Source of the DNA: Comamonas halotolerans
GTDB lineage: Bacteria; Pseudomonadota; Gammaproteobacteria; Burkholderiales; Burkholderiaceae_C
Length of the DNA: 64,000 nucleotides
NCBI RefSeq assembly: GCF_030162935.1
Contig: NZ_JASAUZ010000073.1
Location: 62,001-126,000, forward strand
Direction of reading: 5' to 3'
This document shows positions 34,723 through 44,108 of this stretch, in pieces. The notes below the pieces were generated by a model. That model did not search any database and was not told where the DNA came from. It saw nothing but the letters and a program-made list of their open reading frames with translations. Position numbers and translations under genes: made by a program. The stretch's first letter is position 1. Each line of letters opens with the position of its first letter.

Positions 34723-35706
34723 TTACTTGGAAGCCTTGAATGTTTCCAGCACCTTCTTGCCATCGGCACCAGCCTTGTCCAGCCATTCCTTGATGACGGT
34801 TTCTCCCACTTTGGCTAGGTCGGCCTTCAGTTGCGGGGATGGTTCTTCCACGCTCATGCCGCCAGCCTTGAGAGCTGCGATGGAGCGGGCATCCACTTCG
34901 CGCGACTCTTTCCAGCCTCGTTCCTCGGCAGCCGTCGCGGCCTTGAGCACAGCCTCCTGTTCAGCTGCGCTCAGCGCATTGAAGGCTTTCTTGTTCACGG
35001 TCACGGCGTTCTTGGGAATCCAGGCCTGCACGTTGTAGTAGTACTTCAGGTTCTCAAACAGCTTGTTGTCTGCACCTGTCGCGCTGGAGGTAATCAGGCC
35101 TTCAATGACACCTGTGGCCAGGGCCTGGGACAATTCTGCCTCCTGAATAGTGGCAGGTTGGGCGCCAATCAGCTCACCAATGCGCGCAGTGGTGGGCGAG
35201 TACACGCGCCACTTCATGCCCTTGAGGTCAGCTGACGAATTCACCGGTTTTTTGGTGTAGATACCCTGTGGTGGCCATGCCACCGAATACAGGAGCACCT
35301 GGCCTTGCTTGTCCAGCAGCTTTTGCAGCTCCGGTTTTTGGGCTTGGTAGAGCTTGTAGGCTTCGTCGTAGTTGCTGGCCAGGAAAGGGAGACCATCCAC
35401 GCCAAAGAGCTGCGACTCATTCTGGAAGCTCACCAAAAAGAACTCCCCCATCTGCGCATTGCCAGTTTGCACCGCACGCTTGATCTCGGGCATTTTGAAC
35501 AGGGACGCGCCAAAGTGTGGCGTGATCTTGAGTTTGCCCTGCGTGGCTGCATCCACGTCCTTAACGAATTGTTCGTTGTTTTTGGAGTGAAAATTGTGCG
35601 CACCATAGGCGGTCGCAAAGTCCCATTTTGTTTGGGCGGCAGCAGTGCCCGCAAAGCCGATACAGGCCACAAGAGTGGCAGTGGCGCAAAAGATTCGACG
35701 TTTCAT
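34723..35706 (-). CDS. dctP: TRAP transporter periplasmic receptor
   Basis: 327 residues. The signal peptide ends GTAAA before QTKWD. The DctP fold is clear: a KMPEIKRAVQTGNAQMGEFF stretch, LKGMKWRVYSPTTARIGELIG with the Arg that salt-bridges the substrate carboxylate, and EAELSQALATGVIEGLITS. AGGAG lies five bases before the ATG. Upstream are two copies of a palindrome also seen before the DUF969 operon, so one GntR protein probably controls both. Substrate inferred to be an organic acid. Confidence 0.92.
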   Translation of the reverse strand: MKRRIFCATATLVACIGFAGTAAAQTKWDFATAYGAHNFHSKNNEQFVKDVDAATQGKLKITPHFGASLFKMPEIKRAVQTGNAQMGEFFLVSFQNESQLFGVDGLPFLASNYDEAYKLYQAQKPELQKLLDKQGQVLLYSVAWPPQGIYTKKPVNSSADLKGMKWRVYSPTTARIGELIGAQPATIQEAELSQALATGVIEGLITSSATGADNKLFENLKYYYNVQAWIPKNAVTVNKKAFNALSAAEQEAVLKAATAAEERGWKESREVDARSIAALKAGGMSVEEPSPQLKADLAKVGETVIKEWLDKAGADGKKVLETFKASK

Positions 35707-35809
35707 GTTGACTCCTGAGTGAGAGAGGCAAGCAACTTGCAGGGCAAGCCCTAGCGTGTGATGGCTAAGGAGGTCAAAACTACCACCCGAGTCTCGGACT
35801 CGTAACTAG

Positions 35810-35887
35810 GGATTTCAACAATAGGTCTTTTTTGTAGGCTCTTAAAGCTTGTTGGTGTGAGTTGTTGGGGGTTAATCGTTCAACGTT
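35810..35887. promoter_or_regulatory. Candidate GntR operators upstream of dctP
   Basis: Two partial copies of the palindrome ATTGTTCAACAAT: ATCGTTCAACGTT at 35875-35887 (10 of 13 matching) and GGATTTCAACAAT at 35810-35822 (9 of 13). They lie between the gntR stop and the dctP start. Confidence 0.4.
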
Positions 35888-35929
35888 TGATTGCCAATTG
35901 TGGGGCTTAAAGTTTCTCCACAATTCCCG

Positions 35930-36607
35930 CTAGATGCTTTTGTTGCCTGTTTCGGCCAGCTTGCGCGCGTAAGCAGCCAGGATGATGCGTTCGGAGTGCA
36001 CCAGATAATCGTGCAGTTCCCTGGCAGCATCGGCTGGTTTGCCGCTCTCAAAGCTTTGCAGGATGTGCTGGTTCATCTCCACATAGGGAGCATGCAGAAA
36101 ATGCGGGTCGCGCAGCAGGCCAAAGGCCAGACGCAGTTCGGCCAGCAGATGCGAAAACATTTCATTGAGACGCTCGCTGTCGGCCAGGGCCACGATGGCC
36201 TTGTGAAATGCCATGTTGGCCGTTCCAACCTCAGGCCAGTTTTCCGTGGCGCTATGACGCTGGGCGTCGGCCACTGCGTCGTGCATGAGAGCACGGGCCG
36301 GGTGCATGGGGTAGGCCTGGGCCAGCGCCTGACACTCGATCATGCGGCGCACGCGATAGATGTCGATGATGGATGCCATGCTGGGCACGGCCACAGACAC
36401 GCCCTTGTTAGGCTCGTGCACCAGCAGCCCTTCTTTGGTCAGAACACGGAACACCTCGCGCAAGGTGTTACGTGAGATATCCAATGTTTCGCTGAGCGCT
36501 GCTTCGGACAGACGCTGGCCGGGCGCAAATTCACCGTTAACCAGCTTGTTGCGCATCACGTCAGCAATCCGCTCGGTCAGGTTCTGGTTGTCTGTCGCGG
36601 TTTTCAT
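35930..36607 (-). CDS. GntR-family regulator, FadR subfamily
   Basis: 225 residues. Residues about 8-75 form the winged helix (GEFAPGQRLSEAALSETLDISRNTLREVFRVLTKEGLL); 85-215 is the all-helical FCD effector domain, with metal-site His/Asp-like positions (MIECQALAQ, NMAFHKAIVALADSERL, LHDYLVHSERIILAAY). FCD regulators bind small organic acids and usually repress. It lies between the leftward TRAP genes and the rightward DUF969-pxp operon and so is a good candidate controller of both. Confidence 0.9.
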   Translation of the reverse strand: MKTATDNQNLTERIADVMRNKLVNGEFAPGQRLSEAALSETLDISRNTLREVFRVLTKEGLLVHEPNKGVSVAVPSMASIIDIYRVRRMIECQALAQAYPMHPARALMHDAVADAQRHSATENWPEVGTANMAFHKAIVALADSERLNEMFSHLLAELRLAFGLLRDPHFLHAPYVEMNQHILQSFESGKPADAARELHDYLVHSERIILAAYARKLAETGNKSI

Positions 36608-36754
36608 AAGCCTCCATCAGTTATTGCCTTCCAGTGTAGCGATTGCACTGTTGAGTCTGATTCCCTGAAGAAATATTCAAAACCTAGGGTTTGTTCTATG
36701 TAACTGTATGGATTGATCTTCTGAAAATGCAAATCGTGCAGTCATTAAACATTG

Positions 36755-36767
36755 ATTGTTCAACAAT
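36755..36767. promoter_or_regulatory. Candidate GntR operator upstream of the DUF969 operon
   Basis: A perfect 13-base palindrome, ATTGTTCAACAAT, about 145 bases before the DUF969 start and 150 bases before the gntR start. Similar sites stand before dctP. Confidence 0.5.
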
Positions 36768-36899
36768 AAAAGACGAAAGCGCTGCCAAAAGCTCGATAAG
36801 TGCGCTTCCAGTCAAAAGAGCAGACAGAGTGCTGCCTGTCGGTGGCCTCTGTCAGCTTCGTTCCTGCTGAAAGTGTGGAGTCTGTTTCCGGAGGGAAAA

Positions 36900-37619
36900 A
36901 TGCCTGTCGATATCAATCTGTGGCCGCTGATTGGCGTGCTCATCATCATTGCCGGCTTTGCGCTGCGCTTTAACCCCATGCTGGTCGTGATCGTCACGGC
37001 CATAGGTACGGCACTGGCCGCAGGCTTTCCCCTGGATAAGGTGCTGGCCACGATTGGTGCAGGTTTTGTCAAGACGCGCAATCTGCCGCTGATCATTCTG
37101 CTGCCGCTGGCAGTGATCGGTCTGCTTGAGCGCCATGGGCTGCGTCAGCATGCGCAGAACTGGATCAGCTCCATCAAATCGGCTACTGCAGGCCGCCTGC
37201 TCATCGTCTATCTGGCAGCGCGTCAACTGACAGCAGCCATTGGCCTGACGAGTCTGGGCGGTCACCCGCAAATGGTTCGCCCGCTGCTGGCCCCCATGGC
37301 CGAGGGCGCCACAGAATCGCGTTACGGCAAATTGCCAGCGAAGGTCCGAGACAAGCTGCGCGCCTTTTCTGCCGCCACCGATAACGTGGGGCTGTTCTTT
37401 GGTGAAGACATCTTTGTGGCCTTTGGTGCCATCGTGCTGATGACCACCTTCCTCAGGGAGGCAGGCATTGATGTTGAGCCTATTCATGTGGCGTTGTGGG
37501 GCATTCCAACAGCTATCTGTGCCTTTGTGATCCATGCTTTGCGCTTGCATCGTCTGGACAAGACGCTGGCACGTGAGATTGCTGAAGAAAACAACAATAA
37601 CAAGGGAGAGCAGGCATGA
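36900..37619 (+). CDS. DUF969 family membrane protein, candidate pyroglutamyl-compound transporter part
   Basis: 239 residues, about six hydrophobic helices. The family pattern includes a first helix from LIGVLIIIAGFALRFNPMLVV, a second GTALAAGFPLDKVLATIGAGF, then LPLIILLPLAVIGLLERHGL and a C-terminal DNVGLFFGEDIFVAFGAIVLM. GGAGGG sits four bases before the ATG; its stop overlaps the start of DUF979 by four bases (ATGA). DUF969 and DUF979 occur together and next to pcp in other bacteria. Transport of 5-oxoproline or pyroglutamyl peptides is inferred from operon context and is not shown. Confidence 0.8.
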   Translation: MPVDINLWPLIGVLIIIAGFALRFNPMLVVIVTAIGTALAAGFPLDKVLATIGAGFVKTRNLPLIILLPLAVIGLLERHGLRQHAQNWISSIKSATAGRLLIVYLAARQLTAAIGLTSLGGHPQMVRPLLAPMAEGATESRYGKLPAKVRDKLRAFSAATDNVGLFFGEDIFVAFGAIVLMTTFLREAGIDVEPIHVALWGIPTAICAFVIHALRLHRLDKTLAREIAEENNNNKGEQA

Positions 37620-38569
37620 TCATCTCCATCCAGTATCTGTACTACCTCGTTGGCATCATCCTTGCGATCACAGCCGTCATGACGCTGCGTGATGCCAGCA
37701 ATCCTCGCCGCTACTCTGCCGGTATCTTCTGGGCACTGTACGCCGTGGTGTTTCTGATCGGCGATATGCTGCCGCCTGTGTGGATGGGCGTGATTGCTGT
37801 GCTGATGGCGCTGATTGCCGGCTTTGGAGGTGTGTTGGGCGGCAAGCATGCGCCTCGCACCGATGCGCAGTACATGGATAGCGCAAAGCGCCTGGGCAAC
37901 AAGCTTTTCATTCCCGCGTTGGCGATTCCTCTGATTACCATGGTGGGCACGCTGTCTGCGAAGTATCTGGTGGTGGGTGATGTGGCGCTCATCGACCCTA
38001 AAAACTCCACCCTGGTCAGCCTGGGCATTGGCTGCGTGATTGCACTGGGTCTTGCTTGCACGCTCACGCGTGAAACACCCATGCAGGGACTGCGAGAGTC
38101 ACACCGTCTTATCGATGCCTTGGGATGGGCGCTGGTGTTACCGCAGATGCTCGGCATGCTGGGCCTGGTGTTCTCCGATGCCGGTGTGGGTAAGGCCGTG
38201 GCCTATATCAGCACCACCTATATCAACATGGATGTGCGCTTTGTTGCCGTCGCTGTGTATGTGATTGGCATGGCATTGTTCACCATCATCATGGGTAATG
38301 GCTTTGCAGCCTTTCCAGTGATGACCGGCGGTGTTGGTGTGCCAGTGCTGATTGGTGTCTATCACGGAGATCCTGCAGTGATGGCTGCAGTAGGCATGCT
38401 GTCGGGTTATTGTGGAACGCTGCTCACGCCCATGGCGGCCAACTTCAACCTGGTACCAGCAGCACTGCTGGAAATTGACAAAAATGCCGTGATACGTGCA
38501 CAGGTTCCCACAGCGATCGCACTGCTGATTGCGAATGTGTTCCTGCTCAATTTCCTGATGTTCCGTTGA
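37616..38569 (+). CDS. DUF979 family membrane protein, partner of DUF969
   Basis: 317 residues, about nine hydrophobic helices (for example LYYLVGIILAITAVMTL, AGIFWALYAVVFLIGDMLPP, MGNGFAAFPVMTGGVGVPVLIG, SGYCGTLLTPMAANFNLVPAALL). It is translationally coupled to DUF969, and 9 bases separate it from pcp. The G-rich conserved motifs (NGFAAFPVMTGGVG) in two membrane segments look like a substrate path of a two-part permease. No experiment is known to me. It is read here as the larger subunit of a transporter serving the pyroglutamate genes downstream. Confidence 0.8.
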   Translation: MIISIQYLYYLVGIILAITAVMTLRDASNPRRYSAGIFWALYAVVFLIGDMLPPVWMGVIAVLMALIAGFGGVLGGKHAPRTDAQYMDSAKRLGNKLFIPALAIPLITMVGTLSAKYLVVGDVALIDPKNSTLVSLGIGCVIALGLACTLTRETPMQGLRESHRLIDALGWALVLPQMLGMLGLVFSDAGVGKAVAYISTTYINMDVRFVAVAVYVIGMALFTIIMGNGFAAFPVMTGGVGVPVLIGVYHGDPAVMAAVGMLSGYCGTLLTPMAANFNLVPAALLEIDKNAVIRAQVPTAIALLIANVFLLNFLMFR

Positions 38570-38578
38570 GCCTTAGTT

Positions 38579-39244
38579 ATGAAGACTGCTGATATCCCTT
38601 GCATTCTGTTGACCGGTTTTGAGCCTTTTGACAAGGACACGGTGAACCCTTCCTGGGAGATTGCCCGTTCCCTGCATGGAGGGGAGATCGCCGGTGCCCG
38701 CGTTCATGCTGTTCAGTTACCTTGTGTGTTTGGCGAGGCGATGCGGGTATTGAATGAGGCTCTGGCCAGTCAGCAGCCCTGTCTGGTCATCAGCCTGGGT
38801 CTGGCGGGAGGTCGCAGCGAGATAACTCCAGAGCGCGTGGCTATCAATATGGATGATGCTCGTATCCCGGATAACGCAGGCCGGCAACCCGTGGATACGC
38901 CCGTGGTGGACAAGGCTCCTGCTGCTTATTTTTCTACCTTGCCAATCAAGGCCATGGTGCGCAATTTGCGTAACGCAGGTTTTCCTGCTGCGGTGTCCAA
39001 CACCGCTGGCACTTTTGTCTGCAACCATGTCTTTTATGCATTGATGCACCGGCTGGCTCGGCGCGCAGCGCCCGGCGTGCGTGGGGGATTTATCCATGTT
39101 CCCGCATTGCCCGAGCAGGCTGCGCAGAACCCAGGCATGGCCAGCATGGCGCTGAAGACTCAGATCGACGGTATTCGTGAGGCCATTTACACGGCCATGA
39201 CAGTTCAGCAAGACTTGCAAGAAAACGCAGGCCAGCTGCATTGA
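38579..39244 (+). CDS. pcp: Pyroglutamyl-peptidase I
   Basis: 221 residues, full family length. It removes N-terminal pyroglutamate (5-oxoproline) from peptides. [20 protein letters not shown] opens it. The catalytic Glu lies in [14 protein letters not shown], the Cys in [10 protein letters not shown], and the His in GGFIHVP: the whole triad is intact. It follows DUF979 by nine bases. It feeds free 5-oxoproline to the PxpABC enzyme encoded next. Cytoplasmic. Confidence 0.96.
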   Translation: MKTADIPCILLTGFEPFDKDTVNPSWEIARSLHGGEIAGARVHAVQLPCVFGEAMRVLNEALASQQPCLVISLGLAGGRSEITPERVAINMDDARIPDNAGRQPVDTPVVDKAPAAYFSTLPIKAMVRNLRNAGFPAAVSNTAGTFVCNHVFYALMHRLARRAAPGVRGGFIHVPALPEQAAQNPGMASMALKTQIDGIREAIYTAMTVQQDLQENAGQLH

Positions 39245-39377
39245 GTCAGTTGCACTGAAAGGTGTACTTCCTGACCCGGTATGCGGCACCCGTGGCCTGG
39301 AATTTTCCAGGTGTATGCAAGAGCACCAAGGCCCAAAAATAGACCACTGATTGGCACCCTGTGCAAGGAGAGACACG

Positions 39378-40142
39378 ATGAAGATGGATTTGAACAGCGA
39401 TCTGGGCGAGAGCTTTGGCGCATGGAGCATGGGTGACGATGCAGCCATGCTCGATATCGTCAGCAGCGCCAATGTGGCCTGTGGTTATCACGCGGGCGAT
39501 GCTGCCGGCATTCTGGCCACGCTCAAAGCTGCCAAGGCGCGCAATGTGGTGGTCGGTGCCCATGTGGCATATCCAGACCTGGTCGGGTTTGGCCGTCGCA
39601 ATATGGACCCCAGCAGCGCAGAGCTGGTTGGTGATGTGATCTACCAGATCGGTGCATTACAGGGCTTGGCCAAAGCCGCAGGCACACAAGTGCGTTATGT
39701 GAAACCGCATGGCGCGCTGTACAACACGATTGCGCACGATGCGCGGCAGGCTGCAGATGTGATCACCGCCATGCAGGCGATTGATCCAGAACTGACCTTG
39801 ATGGCCTTGGCGGGAGCGCCTTTGATCGCATGGGCACGCGAGCGTGGCTTGCGCGTAGTGGCAGAGGCATTTGCAGACCGTGCATATAACGATGATGGCT
39901 CTTTGGTGTCCCGCCGCTTACCGGGCTCGGTATTGCACGATGCGGATGTCATTGCCGAGCGCATGTTGCGACTGGTGGAAACGGGTGAAATCGAAACCAT
40001 CACGGGTAAACGTATCGCCTTGCAGGCTGACTCGATCTGCGTGCATGGCGACAGCCCCGGCGCGGTGGAGATGGCACGTTGTATTCGTGCACGCCTGGAA
40101 CAAGCGGGCGTGAGTTTGCAGCCCTTTGTGGCAATGAATTGA
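39378..40142 (+). CDS. pxpA: 5-oxoprolinase subunit A
   Basis: 254 residues, LamB/YcsF family. PxpA, PxpB and PxpC together open 5-oxoproline to glutamate with ATP. The opening [41 protein letters not shown] and [11 protein letters not shown] carry the conserved Asp/His residues. AAGGAG lies eight bases before the ATG at 39378. A 130-base gap separates it from pcp, but the same direction and role put both in one operon. Confidence 0.95.
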   Translation: MKMDLNSDLGESFGAWSMGDDAAMLDIVSSANVACGYHAGDAAGILATLKAAKARNVVVGAHVAYPDLVGFGRRNMDPSSAELVGDVIYQIGALQGLAKAAGTQVRYVKPHGALYNTIAHDARQAADVITAMQAIDPELTLMALAGAPLIAWARERGLRVVAEAFADRAYNDDGSLVSRRLPGSVLHDADVIAERMLRLVETGEIETITGKRIALQADSICVHGDSPGAVEMARCIRARLEQAGVSLQPFVAMN

Positions 40143-40152
40143 AGGGCTAGGC

Positions 40153-41775
40153 ATGCGTTTTTTGCCCGCAAGCGACAAGGCATTGCTGCTGGAGCTGGAT
40201 GATTTGGCGCAGACCATGGCCTTGTACCGCCACATGTCTGCACAGCAGTTACCGGGTGTGAGCGAGCTGGTGCCCGCAGCGCGAACCCTGCTCGTGCACT
40301 ACGAGCCCCATGTGATCAGCACAGCCAGTCTGGTGGCGCTGCTGCGAACGCAGGCTGCAGAGTCTGAGCTGCAGCAAGGTGCGCAGCAGTCCCTGGGGCG
40401 CTTGGTGGAAATCCCGGTGCACTACAACGGCGAGGACTTGCCTGATGTGGCCGAACTGCTCGGCATCACGGTTGCACAAGTGATTGAACGGCATACCGCG
40501 CAGCCTTACGATGCGGCGTTTGCAGGATTTGCTCCGGGCTTTGTGTACCTGTCAGGTGGGGCCAATTTTCACGTGCCGCGCCGCCAGTCACCGCGCACCA
40601 AAGTGCCTGCTGGTTCCGTGGCTCTGGGCGGCAATTTCAGTGCCGTATACCCCAGTGCCAGCCCGGGTGGGTGGCAGTTGCTGGGAACGACTGAAGTGCC
40701 CATGTGGGATTTGCAGCGTGCGGAGCCCGCCTTGGTGCAGCCAGGCTTTAGGGTGCAGTTTGTGGACGCTGCGCGCCATGCCGTGCAGGTGCTTTTGCCA
40801 GCGAAAGCTTCAACCCAAGAACAATCGCAAACAACAACAGCAGCGTCGCAGTCACCTGCATCCACCAGCATCTCTTTTTTGTCGGTAGGCCTGCAGACGC
40901 TGGTGCAAGACGAAGGCCGCAAGGGTATGGCAGGGCTGGGCATTTCATCGTCGGGCGCGCTCGATGTGGCGGCCATGCATGAGGCCAATCGGGTGGTGGG
41001 TAATCCGCCAGACACATCCGTGCTGGAGAACGTGCTTGGTCTGCTACGTATGCGCAGCCATGGCGCTACCACGGTTGCGGTGACAGGTGCTCAAGCCACG
41101 CTATCGCTCCACAGTGCAAACGGTGCCGTGTGGGATGTGGCGACGCATGTGCCCATTGCATTGAATGATGGCGATGTGTTGCAACTGCATGCACCCACTG
41201 CAGGTGCGCGCAGCTACATCGCCGTGCGAGGTGGCTGGGAAGTACAGCCCGTACTGGGCAGCACGTCCACCGACACGCTGGCGCAGGTGGGTCCGCAGCC
41301 GCTGCAATCTGGTCAGCGGATTGCGGTGGGTGCAGCGGTGGCAGCCACACAGTTAGGGGCAGTGGTGCTGGACAGTCAGCCCCGTGCCAATTTACCGCGT
41401 GCCGGTGAGTTGGTGGAGCTGGATGTGGTTCTGGGGCCGCGCACAGATTGGTTTACGCCGGCAGCGCTGGAGAGCTTTGTCACGCAGGAATGGCTGGTAA
41501 CGCCGCAAAGCAATCGCGTGGGAGTGCGACTGGAAGGCACCAAGCCTTTAGAGCGTGCGCGTCGCGATGAGCTGCCCAGTGAAGGGACCGTGGCCGGGGC
41601 CATTCAAGTGCCTATCAATGGCCAACCCGTTCTGTTTTTGGCAGACCACCCTTTGACTGGAGGCTACCCCGTGGTGGCTGCCGTAGCTGGCTACCACTTG
41701 GGGCTGGCGGCACAGATACCGGTGGGTTGCCGCATTCGCTTTAACGTGATGGCACCGTTTGTTGAGCAGCGTTGA
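40153..41775 (+). CDS. 5-oxoprolinase subunits B and C fused (PxpB-PxpC)
   Basis: 540 residues. Residues about 1-210 are PxpB (AHS1/KipI-like: DAAFAGFAPGFVYLSG, RVPAGSVALGG-like loop, SPGGWQLLGTT). A linker rich in Gln/Thr/Ser (about 215-240) leads to PxpC (AHS2/KipA-like: VQDEGRKGMAGLGISSSGALD, VLENVLGLLRM, HPLTGGYPVVAAVAGY). In most bacteria the two are separate genes; here they are joined in one frame. The PxpC half is related to the C-terminal part of urea carboxylase. Ten bases separate it from pxpA. Confidence 0.94.
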   Translation: MRFLPASDKALLLELDDLAQTMALYRHMSAQQLPGVSELVPAARTLLVHYEPHVISTASLVALLRTQAAESELQQGAQQSLGRLVEIPVHYNGEDLPDVAELLGITVAQVIERHTAQPYDAAFAGFAPGFVYLSGGANFHVPRRQSPRTKVPAGSVALGGNFSAVYPSASPGGWQLLGTTEVPMWDLQRAEPALVQPGFRVQFVDAARHAVQVLLPAKASTQEQSQTTTAASQSPASTSISFLSVGLQTLVQDEGRKGMAGLGISSSGALDVAAMHEANRVVGNPPDTSVLENVLGLLRMRSHGATTVAVTGAQATLSLHSANGAVWDVATHVPIALNDGDVLQLHAPTAGARSYIAVRGGWEVQPVLGSTSTDTLAQVGPQPLQSGQRIAVGAAVAATQLGAVVLDSQPRANLPRAGELVELDVVLGPRTDWFTPAALESFVTQEWLVTPQSNRVGVRLEGTKPLERARRDELPSEGTVAGAIQVPINGQPVLFLADHPLTGGYPVVAAVAGYHLGLAAQIPVGCRIRFNVMAPFVEQR

Positions 41776-41835
41776 GTCACAAGCTCAACACCGTGCAAGG
41801 CCCTCAATGCTGAGAGCCAAAAAGAAGGAAGAAAG

Positions 41836-43560
41836 ATGATTCGCAAGGTACTGATTGCCAACCGGGGAGAAATTGCTGTACGCATTGCGCGTGCCTGTAA
41901 GGACTATGGCGTGGCCTCCGTCGCCGTGTATGCCGACCCTGATGCCGATGCCTTGCATGTACGCGTGGCCGACGAGGCCTGGGCCTTGCACGGTGTGCGC
42001 CCGGCCGAGACCTATCTGGATATGGACAAACTGCTGGACATTGCACGCAAGGCAGGGGCTGATGCCGTGCATCCGGGGTATGGTTTTTTGTCTGAGCGTG
42101 CCGAATTTGCGCAGGCAGTGATCGATGCTGGGCTGGTTTGGGTTGGCCCCCGTCCAGAAACCATCCAGGCCCTGGGTGACAAGGTGGCAGCGCGCAAGAT
42201 TGCGCTGCAAGCAGGAGCGCCTTTGGTGGCTGGCACAGCAGAGCCCGTGCAAAGCGCAGATGAGGTCGTTGCATTTGCCAAACAGCATGGCTTGCCAGTA
42301 GCGATCAAGGCTGCGTTTGGCGGTGGTGGGCGAGGCCTGAAGGTGGCCTGGAAAATGGAAGAGGTGGCCGAGCTGTATGACTCGGCGGTGCGCGAAGCCA
42401 CGGCAGCATTTGGCCGTGGTGAGTGTTTTCTGGAGCAGTTCCTGGATCGTCCGCGGCATATCGAGGCACAGGTGCTGGCAGACCAGCACGGCCAAGTTGT
42501 CGTTGTGGGAACCCGTGACTGCTCCTTGCAGCGGCGCAACCAGAAGCTGGTGGAAGAGGCGCCAGCCCCGTTTTTGAGTGATGCACAGCGCCAGAGCATT
42601 CATGATGCTGCGCATGCCATCTGTGCCGCCGCGGGTTATGTGAGTGCGGGGACGGTGGAATTTCTGCTCAGCCGCAGTGGTCAGATTTCTTTCCTGGAGG
42701 TCAATACGCGGCTGCAGGTGGAGCACCCGGTGACCGAAGAGACCGCAGGCGTGGATCTGGTGCTGGAGCAATTGCGCATTGCAGACGGTTTGCCGCTGTC
42801 TTTCACTGAAACGCCTGTCCCCCGTGGTCACAGCATTGAGTTTCGCATCAATGCAGAGGACCCGGGACGCGGCTATTTGCCGACGCCAGGCCACATCCAG
42901 CGCTTTGATATGCCCAGCGGTCCTGGTGTACGTGTAGATACCGGCGTCGTGGCAGGTAGCACCATCCCAGGCAGCTATGACTCCATGATGGCCAAGCTTA
43001 TCGTCACTGGTGCCAGCCGTGAGCAGGCGCTGGCGCGTGCTCAGCGTGCCTTGGCAGAGTTTGAGGTTGAAGGTGTGGCCTCTGTTCTGCCCTTCCATCG
43101 TGCGGTGGTGCGTGATGCAGCGTTCACAGCCGAGCAGGGCTTTCAAGTGCACACCCGCTGGATCGAAACAGAAATGCAGCAAAGCTGGTTGCCCACACAG
43201 CGGCCTGATGAGCCAGCCGCAGTGCAGCTGCAGCGCAGCTACATTGAAATTGATGGCAAGCGCGTGCGTCTGGGGTTACCCACTGCCTTGTGGCAAGGCA
43301 TGTCTGCAATGAATGCTTCTCCAGCGTCAGAGGTTCGAGAAGCAGCACAAAGCGGTGATGTACTGGCCCCCATGGCAGGCAGCCTGATTGCATGGAAAGT
43401 TGCCACGGGAGACACTGTGCATGAAGGCGATGTGGTGGCAGTGATGGAATCCATGAAGATGGAAATGCCCATTACGGCGCAGCATGGCGGGCGCATGGAG
43501 TGTGTGCTTGAAACAGGGGCCATGCTGCAAGCCGGTCAGGTGATTGGCCGCATTGTTTAG
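41836..43560 (+). CDS. Biotin carboxylase fused to biotin carrier domain
   Basis: 574 residues. Biotin carboxylase at about 1-450: [17 protein letters not shown], the ATP-grasp loop [39 protein letters not shown] linker is followed by a biotinyl domain with [11 protein letters not shown] (Lys of MKM is biotinylated) at about 515-574. The length matches the alpha subunit of acyl-CoA carboxylases minus the middle domain. No carboxyltransferase gene adjoins. Its place at the end of the 5-oxoprolinase operon suggests a link, as AccB/AccC-like genes occur in pxp clusters elsewhere, but the carboxylated substrate is not known. Confidence 0.88.
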   Translation: MIRKVLIANRGEIAVRIARACKDYGVASVAVYADPDADALHVRVADEAWALHGVRPAETYLDMDKLLDIARKAGADAVHPGYGFLSERAEFAQAVIDAGLVWVGPRPETIQALGDKVAARKIALQAGAPLVAGTAEPVQSADEVVAFAKQHGLPVAIKAAFGGGGRGLKVAWKMEEVAELYDSAVREATAAFGRGECFLEQFLDRPRHIEAQVLADQHGQVVVVGTRDCSLQRRNQKLVEEAPAPFLSDAQRQSIHDAAHAICAAAGYVSAGTVEFLLSRSGQISFLEVNTRLQVEHPVTEETAGVDLVLEQLRIADGLPLSFTETPVPRGHSIEFRINAEDPGRGYLPTPGHIQRFDMPSGPGVRVDTGVVAGSTIPGSYDSMMAKLIVTGASREQALARAQRALAEFEVEGVASVLPFHRAVVRDAAFTAEQGFQVHTRWIETEMQQSWLPTQRPDEPAAVQLQRSYIEIDGKRVRLGLPTALWQGMSAMNASPASEVREAAQSGDVLAPMAGSLIAWKVATGDTVHEGDVVAVMESMKMEMPITAQHGGRMECVLETGAMLQAGQVIGRIV

Positions 43561-43657
43561 CGGCTCTCAAGACTTGCCATCACGCATTCTGGGTACGCTC
43601 TTGCTACGCCTTGCCTTTCACGATCAGACTTGAATCGGCAAGGAGCGGCAACGGGGC

Positions 43658-44095
43658 TTAGTTCCAGCGAGCCAACAAGGCTGCACTCCAGGTCCCGGCG
43701 CACAGCAGCAATGCCAGAAAGACCGCCGCGCTGCCGAAATCCTTGGCCTTTTTGGATAAGGGGTGGCGCTCCAGGCCTACGCGATCAATGGCCGCTTCTA
43801 TGCCCGAGTTGAGCAACTCCACAATCAAGATCAGCACCACGGTGGCCATGAGTGCAAATACTTCAAGCCATGTGTTTCCGAGCCAGTAGGCTGTAGGTAG
43901 CAAGACTGCGGCCAGGCAAACCTCTTGTCGGAAGGCTTTCTCGTACCAGGCTGCTTGCAGGCCTTGCAGCGAATAGGTGGTGGCGTGCCACAGGCGGGAA
44001 AGACCGGTGCGATGCTTTTGCGGATTGACGTCCCTGTCTGCAGCTTGCTGCGTCGGGGACGTGTTCGAAGGTGTGCGGGGATCGGTGGAACTCAT
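43658..44095 (-). CDS. dgkA: Diacylglycerol kinase
   Basis: 145 residues. Three membrane helices follow a polar N-terminus that is longer than in E. coli (about 35 extra residues, Ser/Thr/Gln-rich). Core: ATTYSLQGLQAAWYEKAFRQEV, VLILIVELLNSGIEAAIDRVG (the DgkA signature) and KAKDFGSAAVFLALLL. It phosphorylates diacylglycerol to phosphatidic acid in the inner membrane. Thirteen bases after the eptA stop, so probably in one operon; EptA releases diacylglycerol as its by-product. Confidence 0.92.
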   Translation of the reverse strand: MSSTDPRTPSNTSPTQQAADRDVNPQKHRTGLSRLWHATTYSLQGLQAAWYEKAFRQEVCLAAVLLPTAYWLGNTWLEVFALMATVVLILIVELLNSGIEAAIDRVGLERHPLSKKAKDFGSAAVFLALLLCAGTWSAALLARWN

Positions 44096-44108
44096 GGAAT
44101 CGGAGGTC

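Noticed and set aside
41785..43182. A 465-codon open frame on the minus strand
   Set aside because: It is antisense to the well-supported biotin carboxylase gene; no domain or ribosome site.
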